Shown here: positions 59,362 to 64,000 of the stretch, piece by piece
How positions within the stretch are numbered: the stretch's first letter is position 1
How the letters are laid out: each line of letters begins with the position of its first letter
DNA from: Clostridia bacterium
GTDB lineage: Bacteria > Bacillota > Clostridia > Christensenellales > Aristaeellaceae
Length of the DNA: 64,000 bases
Assembly: GCA_017512805.1 (NCBI GenBank)
Contig: JAFWES010000059.1
Coordinates: 124,001 to 188,000, forward strand
Direction: 5' to 3'
Translations under genes and position numbers: made by a program
Notes under the pieces: generated by a model
Databases searched by the model: none
Told to the model about the DNA's origin: nothing
The model's input: the letters and a program-made list of their open reading frames with translations, nothing else

Positions 59362-60030
59362 TCATTCCTCAAAAATCCCCTGGAGAACCCGCTGTGTCAG
59401 ATCCCGGGTCTGATCCCGCAGGGGAATATCCGGGTTCATGGTAAAGGGTGCGTGCACCCGCATCTCCTTCCCCTTCAGATCCAGATGGATGGGCCAGATT
59501 TTCAGGGGTTTTCCCGCCCGGCGGGCGTACATGGGCATGATCATCAGCCAGCCCTCGTTGATGTTTTCCCGGTCGTGCTCCCCGAAGGCGGTGGGGATCT
59601 CCGGGAAGATGACCAGATTGCGCCCATCCTGCAGGAGGCGGAGGCTTTCCTTCATGGTGGTGGCGGCCCGGGCATCGTGATAAACCGGGACATGGGGCAC
59701 CGAGCGCAGCACAAACGGCAGGATGAGGGCGGCGATGGGCGGGATGATCCGATTCCACAGGGGGGCCAGCCGGCCGTTTTCGTTCCACCAGTGATCCTGG
59801 CGGACATAGGCGGGGGTGGTTTCCCGGGAGAGGGGGGCGGCGTAAATCCAGATGTGGCTCTCCTTCCGCAGAGGGAAACGGGTGGCCATTTCCAGGGGAC
59901 CGGTGGCCCGCTCGTGATTGCAGATAAAGACGCAGGGCTCTCCGTCGAAGGGGACCTCCCAGGTGGTTTTCAGCTTCGGGATACACAACCGAAGGATCGG
60001 TACGGCAAGGTGATAGAAGATTTTTCCCAT
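59362..60030 (-). CDS. PlsC-like acyltransferase with degenerate motifs
   Basis: A 222-residue protein related to 1-acylglycerol-3-phosphate acyltransferases. Motif I normally reads N-H-x4-D; here it is NHERATGP, keeping the histidine but with no aspartate at the expected place. Motif III normally reads F-P-E-G-T; here VIFPEIPTAFG. Hydrophobic segments near residues 5-18 and 93-108 could anchor it in the membrane. It may be a divergent lipid or sugar acyltransferase rather than PlsC itself. Alone on the minus strand with 331 or more codons of distance from any lipid gene. Confidence 0.68.
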   Translation of the reverse strand: MGKIFYHLAVPILRLCIPKLKTTWEVPFDGEPCVFICNHERATGPLEMATRFPLRKESHIWIYAAPLSRETTPAYVRQDHWWNENGRLAPLWNRIIPPIAALILPFVLRSVPHVPVYHDARAATTMKESLRLLQDGRNLVIFPEIPTAFGEHDRENINEGWLMIMPMYARRAGKPLKIWPIHLDLKGKEMRVHAPFTMNPDIPLRDQTRDLTQRVLQGIFEE

Positions 60031-60200
60031 ACATTACTCCCGCCCGCGGCGCGGCGCGCCGCAGCGGCTTTTATGATATCTTTTTTTTCGTAACTTTCCA
60101 GTTCCGCAAGCGGAGCGGCTAAATAGCTACTTTCTATTTCGGTCAGGGCAAGGGAGGATCGGATCGCGGCAGGCTTCGCGGGCGGAAAGCGCACAGCGCG

Positions 60201-62498
60201 TTACAGCAGCGAGCGCTGAATCTTGCCGCTGACGGTCTTGGGAAGCTCGTCCCGGAAGACCACGATGCGGGGATATTTATACGGCGCGGTATGCTCCTTC
60301 ACGTAGTTCTGGATTTCCTTCTTCAGCGCGTCGGTCCCTTCTGTTCCTTTGGTCAGAACCACGCTGGCCTTGACCACCTGGCCGCGAACCTCGTCGGGCG
60401 CGGCGCTGACGCCGCATTCCAGCACATAGGGCAGCTCCATGATGACGCTTTCAATTTCGAACGGCCCGATCCGGTATCCGCTGCTCTTGATGACATCGTC
60501 CGCCCGGCCCACGTACCAGAAGAACCCGTCCTCATCCTGCCAGGCCACGTCTCCGGTATGATACCAGCCGTCGTGCATGACCTCCAGGGTCTTTTCCTCG
60601 TCCAGATAGTATTCCCGGAACAGGCCGATCGGAATGCCCTCCGAGATATCGATGCAGATTTCGCCCGGCGTACCGGTGGGAACTTCTTTTCCCTCGCTGT
60701 CCAGCAGGCTGACCTTGTAGATGGGGGCCACTTTGCCCATGGAGCCCAGCTTATGGTCAGCGCCCGCCAGATTCCCGATGATCATGGTGCTTTCGCTTTG
60801 ACCGAAGCCTTCCATGACCTGCAGCCCGGTCTGCTTTTCGATCTGCCGGTAGACCTCCGGATTCAGCGCCTCTCCGGCGCTGGAAGCGTGGGTCACGCTG
60901 CTCAGGTCATATTTGCTCAGATCCTGCTTGATCAGCATCCGGTACATGGTGGGCGGCGCACAGAAGGTCGTAATATGATATTTGGCGAACAGGGGCAGAA
61001 TATCCGCCGCGTCAAAACGGTCAAAGTCATACACGAAGATGGCGGCCTCACAAAGCCACTGACCGTAGATCTTGCCCCAGCCGGCTTTGGCCCACCCGGT
61101 ATCGGAGATGGTCAGATGCAGCCCGTTGGGATTCACGCAATGCCAGTATTTTGCCGTATGCAGATGCCCCAGCGGATGTTTGAAGCTGTGGGCGGCGATC
61201 TTGGGGTAGCCGGTGGTGCCGCTGGTGAAATACATGAGCATCAGATCGTCGCCGCAGGCGGCGTCCTCCGGCCGGTTGTAATGGGTGGAATACATCTGGT
61301 ATTCCTCATCGAAGGAATGCCATCCTTCCCGGGTGCCGTTCACGATCATTTTCAGCGTCAGGCTCGGGGCGTTCCGGGCCGCCAGGTCCGCCTGATGGGC
61401 GGTATCCCCGTCGGCGGTGCAGAGGATGGCCTTGACCCCCGCGGCGTTAAAACGGTATTCGAAATCGTGTTCCTGCAGCTGGGCCACGGCGGGAATGGCA
61501 ATGGCGCCGATCTTCTCCAGCCCCAGAATCGCAAACCAGAACTGATAATGCCGCTTCAGAACCAGCATGACCCGGTCTCCCTTTTTGATGCCCAGGGCCT
61601 TGAAGTAGTTGGCACAGCGGTTGGAAGCCCGGCGGATGTCGTTAAAGGTAAAGCGGTGCTCCTCCTTATTCTTGCTCAGGTGGAGCATGGCAAGCTTATT
61701 GGGCACTTCCGCGGCGATGGCGTCCATCACGTCAAAGGCGAAGTTGAAATGTTCCGTATTTTTGAAGGTGATCTCCGTGGGGGTGCCGTTTTCGTCCTTC
61801 ACCACATCGGCAAAGCGATGCCACACCCGGGTACGCCCGTTTTCCGCGGGGAATTCCTGCAGGACCGGGCCGGAGGTGATCTTCTCATGGGTCAGCTCCG
61901 GAATCGGCGCGCCGGTGGGGTTGAGCACGATGGCGTAGAACAGGCAGTCCTTTCCGCCCACGGCGATCATGCCATGGGGAGTGCCGCTGTCATAGTAGAT
62001 GGTATCCCCGGGGTTCAGCAGGGAAATATGCTCCCCGACCTGAACCTTCAGCTGCCCTTCGATGACGATATCGAATTCCTGCCCCTCGTGGGTGGTCAGC
62101 TTGATGTCCTCCCGCTCCGCTTCCGCGCTGTAAGCCGCGACCACGTACAGTGGCTCGGCGATCCGGTTGCGGAAGGAATAGGCCATGTTGTAATACACCA
62201 TTTCGTGGGCTTCCTCGATCCGCTGCCCCTGCCCGGAACGGGTCACGGTGAAGGAGCTCAGATTCGGGCCTGCGCCGTCGATAATATCCCCCACGTCGAC
62301 GCCGAAGGCCAGGGCACAGCGATACAGGAAGGCGAAGTTCAGGTCGCTGCGACCCATTTCGCAATCGATATATTCCTGCTCGGAGACGCCGGTTTTCATG
62401 GCCATCTCCGCGATGGTAAAGTTCTCTATCTCCCGCAGCTCCCGAATCCGGTGCGCCATTTCCTGGATTTTGAAGTTCAGGCCCGTTGTCTGTTGCAT
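60201..62498 (-). CDS. HTH-cupin regulator fused to an acyl-CoA/acetyl-CoA ligase
   Basis: A 765-residue fusion. Residues 12-75 are an XRE-type helix-turn-helix (FTIAEMAMKTGVSEQEYIDCEMG); residues about 134-195 a small cupin (HEGQEFDIVIEGQLKVQVG, GDTIYYDSGTPHGM); residues about 250-765 an AMP-forming ligase with P-loop TSGTTGYPK (425-433), GFGQSESTM, YHTGDVAWQDEDGFFWYVGR and catalytic Lys759 in VSGKIQR. The ligase resembles medium-chain acyl-CoA synthetases. XRE-cupin proteins usually regulate genes in response to small molecules, so enzyme and regulator may share one substrate. The reading frame is continuous with no internal stop. Preceded by a gap of 227 bp from the divergent Nudix gene. 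Confidence 0.9.
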   Translation of the reverse strand: MQQTTGLNFKIQEMAHRIRELREIENFTIAEMAMKTGVSEQEYIDCEMGRSDLNFAFLYRCALAFGVDVGDIIDGAGPNLSSFTVTRSGQGQRIEEAHEMVYYNMAYSFRNRIAEPLYVVAAYSAEAEREDIKLTTHEGQEFDIVIEGQLKVQVGEHISLLNPGDTIYYDSGTPHGMIAVGGKDCLFYAIVLNPTGAPIPELTHEKITSGPVLQEFPAENGRTRVWHRFADVVKDENGTPTEITFKNTEHFNFAFDVMDAIAAEVPNKLAMLHLSKNKEEHRFTFNDIRRASNRCANYFKALGIKKGDRVMLVLKRHYQFWFAILGLEKIGAIAIPAVAQLQEHDFEYRFNAAGVKAILCTADGDTAHQADLAARNAPSLTLKMIVNGTREGWHSFDEEYQMYSTHYNRPEDAACGDDLMLMYFTSGTTGYPKIAAHSFKHPLGHLHTAKYWHCVNPNGLHLTISDTGWAKAGWGKIYGQWLCEAAIFVYDFDRFDAADILPLFAKYHITTFCAPPTMYRMLIKQDLSKYDLSSVTHASSAGEALNPEVYRQIEKQTGLQVMEGFGQSESTMIIGNLAGADHKLGSMGKVAPIYKVSLLDSEGKEVPTGTPGEICIDISEGIPIGLFREYYLDEEKTLEVMHDGWYHTGDVAWQDEDGFFWYVGRADDVIKSSGYRIGPFEIESVIMELPYVLECGVSAAPDEVRGQVVKASVVLTKGTEGTDALKKEIQNYVKEHTAPYKYPRIVVFRDELPKTVSGKIQRSLL

Positions 62499-62725
62499 TG
62501 CCGCCGCCTCCCTGATTGGTTCTTCCCAAATGCGAAAAATCGGTACAAATAAGAAATGTAAGCTTTTCAGGTTGTTTTGTCAATAAAAACACAGAAAAAA
62601 GACGAGAATCGTAGCTGCGCGTATGATACAATGGGCGTGGAGAAGGGGAGAAACAGGGAAAAAGCCGGTTTTCCGCCGACGGGGCGGAGAGGCCGGACAG
62701 ACAGGAAGGAGACGCGGAAAAAGAG

Positions 62726-63211
62726 ATGTTCAATTCAACGCTGTGCTATGTGGAGCGCCGGGGCGCGGCCGGGGAGCCGGAGGTGCTGCTGCTGCACCGG
62801 GTGAAGAAGGAAAACGACCTCAACCGCGACAAATGGATCGGAATCGGCGGGAAGTTTGAGGAAGGGGAAAGCCCGGAGGAGTGCCTGCTGCGGGAGGCGA
62901 AGGAGGAAACGGGGCTGACCCTGACCGCGTGGCGGTATCGGGGAATCGTGACCTTTCTCTCCGACCAGTGTCCCGAGACGGAGTTTATGCATCTCTTTAC
63001 CGCCGACGGCTTCGAAGGCTCGCTGAAGGAGTGCGACGAAGGAGACCTGGAGTGGGTGCCCAAAAGCCGGATGCGGGGCTTTCCGACCTGGGAGGGGGAC
63101 CGGATCTTTCTGGATTTGCTGGATCAGGACGCGCCCTTCTTTTCCCTGAAGCTGCGGTATGAGGGGGATGCGCTGAAGGAGGCCGTGCTGAACGGAAAAG
63201 AGCGCCGCTGA
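62726..63211 (+). CDS. Nudix hydrolase, MutT/8-oxo-dGTPase-like
   Basis: A 161-residue Nudix protein. The Nudix box is complete: G-x5-E-x7-R-E-x2-E-E-x-G, seen as GGKFEEGESPEECLLREA then KEETGL. The N-terminal MFNSTLCYVER and the C-terminal acidic tail are typical of the clostridial 8-oxo-dGTP diphosphatase subgroup. It would clear oxidised nucleotides or similar diphosphates. Its own ATG has AGGAGAC upstream. Divergent from the HTH-cupin-ligase gene. Confidence 0.88.
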   Translation: MFNSTLCYVERRGAAGEPEVLLLHRVKKENDLNRDKWIGIGGKFEEGESPEECLLREAKEETGLTLTAWRYRGIVTFLSDQCPETEFMHLFTADGFEGSLKECDEGDLEWVPKSRMRGFPTWEGDRIFLDLLDQDAPFFSLKLRYEGDALKEAVLNGKERR

Positions 63212-63345
63212 AATACGGCCTTCCGCCGCGGACCGGCGGATTCGCCCGGGCGCCCTTCTCCATGGGCTCGAAAAGGGCGCAGAGCATCACGCGCGATTCA
63301 GGGAAGGTCGGCGTACCGCGCCTGTGGGAGGGTTTTTGCCGGGTA

Positions 63346-64000
63346 TCAAAGGCCATCCTTCAGGGCATCCTGCTCCTGCTTTCCCCACCGGTCGCGGAAG
63401 TAATGGGCGGCCATCTTGGGCCGGCGGTCCCGGGTAAAGAGTCCCTTTCGATTGCCGCCCACCCGCATGGGACCCTGACAGGTGTTGAAGTCTGCGAAGA
63501 CCCAGGGCATTTCTCCCACCACAAAGGGCCGCTCATCCAGGCATTCGTCCATCGCCTGATAGAATTCCACCTGGTATTCCTCGGTAAACATTTCCGCGGG
63601 GGCGCCGTGGAGGCCGGCCACCGTATCCGCGCCGAACTCGGAAAGCACCATGGGTTTGCCCTTGTCCGCCCACCAGTCCAGCTCCATCCGCAGGGCGAAC
63701 TTGGCCGCCTCCAGATCGCCGGACAGGTTATACCAGCCGTAATAGCGGTTGATGAAGACGATATCCATGGCGGGGATGATCAGATCCCGGTCATAATTAT
63801 TCTGGCAGCCCACCAGCGTCACGGGCCGGTTCTGCGGATCCGCCTCATGGGCCAGACGGTACAGGGGCATCCAGTAATCCCGGGCCTTTTCTGGATAAGT
63901 GTCCGTGGAGGGTTCATTGCCCAGGCTCCACAGAACGACGCAGGGATGGTTTTTGTCCCGGGCGATCATATCCCGCAGAACCTGGGCGTGGTATTCCGCC
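63346..64000 (-). CDS. uidA: Beta-glucuronidase (GH2), 3' part; runs off the window
   Basis: The frame stays open to the right edge, so only the C-terminal 215 or so residues are seen (about 600 in the whole protein). Visible: IARDKNHPCVVLWSLGNEPSTD with the acid/base Glu in GNEP, nucleophile Glu in LSEFGADT, and WVFADFNT; the N-x-K motif that recognises the glucuronate carboxylate is present as GGNRKGLFTRDRRPK. These features separate beta-glucuronidase from beta-galactosidase. It hydrolyses glucuronide conjugates. The start and its regulation lie outside the window. Confidence 0.93.
   Translation of the reverse strand, partial: AEYHAQVLRDMIARDKNHPCVVLWSLGNEPSTDTYPEKARDYWMPLYRLAHEADPQNRPVTLVGCQNNYDRDLIIPAMDIVFINRYYGWYNLSGDLEAAKFALRMELDWWADKGKPMVLSEFGADTVAGLHGAPAEMFTEEYQVEFYQAMDECLDERPFVVGEMPWVFADFNTCQGPMRVGGNRKGLFTRDRRPKMAAHYFRDRWGKQEQDALKDGL

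Overview
The window looks like chromosomal DNA from an anaerobic, plant-glycan-degrading Firmicute of the gut or rumen (class Clostridia; a Christensenellales-like lineage is my guess from gene style, not proven). Reasons: a class III (oxygen-sensitive) ribonucleotide reductase, YesM/YesN-type two-component regulators, LplB/YtcP-type ABC permeases, DUF624 proteins, strong AGGAGG ribosome sites, and no Bacteroidetes SusC/SusD pair. Base composition is richer in G+C from about 10 kb onward than in the first 9 kb, which carries mobile-element debris.

Layout. (1) 0-9 kb is accessory: small metabolic genes, a complete IS1634-type insertion sequence (2301-4231), a two-gene HipA-like kinase module (4655-6275) bracketed by two copies of the 3' end of a tnpV gene, a tRNA 3'-end fragment next to a truncated tyrosine integrase, and an AraC-type regulator. 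(2) 9.0-14.8 kb is a leftward operon resembling D-allose catabolism (AlsK-like kinase, RpiB/AlsI-like isomerase, AlsE-like epimerase) with an alpha-L-rhamnosidase and a LacI-like protein that lacks its DNA-binding domain. (3) 15-53 kb is a large glycan utilisation locus: a leftward arm (MATE, GH3, GH1, GH43, SGNH esterase, SDR, small membrane protein), a rightward arm (DUF624, GH43-CBM32, an unusual alpha/beta hydrolase, GH78-like), an ABC importer, a YesM/YesN sensor-regulator pair, a secreted protein of unknown function, and a long rightward run of hydrolases (GH43-like, DUF5060/DUF4038-like, GH3, GH78, GH2, serine esterase, GH2-esterase fusion), ending in a broken GH78 gene. The glycosidases have no signal peptides, so the importer probably brings in oligosaccharides or glycosides that are cut in the cytoplasm.

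The clearest regulatory finding is a shared promoter architecture. Four promoters of the glycan locus (both divergent arms at 23.8-24.0 kb, the importer at 30.9 kb and the secreted protein at 37.1 kb) carry two TCGGA half-sites exactly 21 bp apart, with exactly 30 bp from the second TCGGA to the -10 hexamer. This is the expected geometry for an AraC-type response regulator such as the one encoded at 36282-37052.

(4) 53.6-64 kb is mostly housekeeping: a 32-residue small gene with its own promoter and terminator, nrdD fused to a glutaredoxin-like domain and followed by a thioredoxin-reductase-like gene behind tandem NrdR boxes, glutamate dehydrogenase, an acyltransferase-like gene, a HTH-cupin-acyl-CoA-ligase fusion, a Nudix hydrolase and the 3' part of a beta-glucuronidase that runs off the right edge.

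All family names come from reading the translated sequences by eye; no database search was run.
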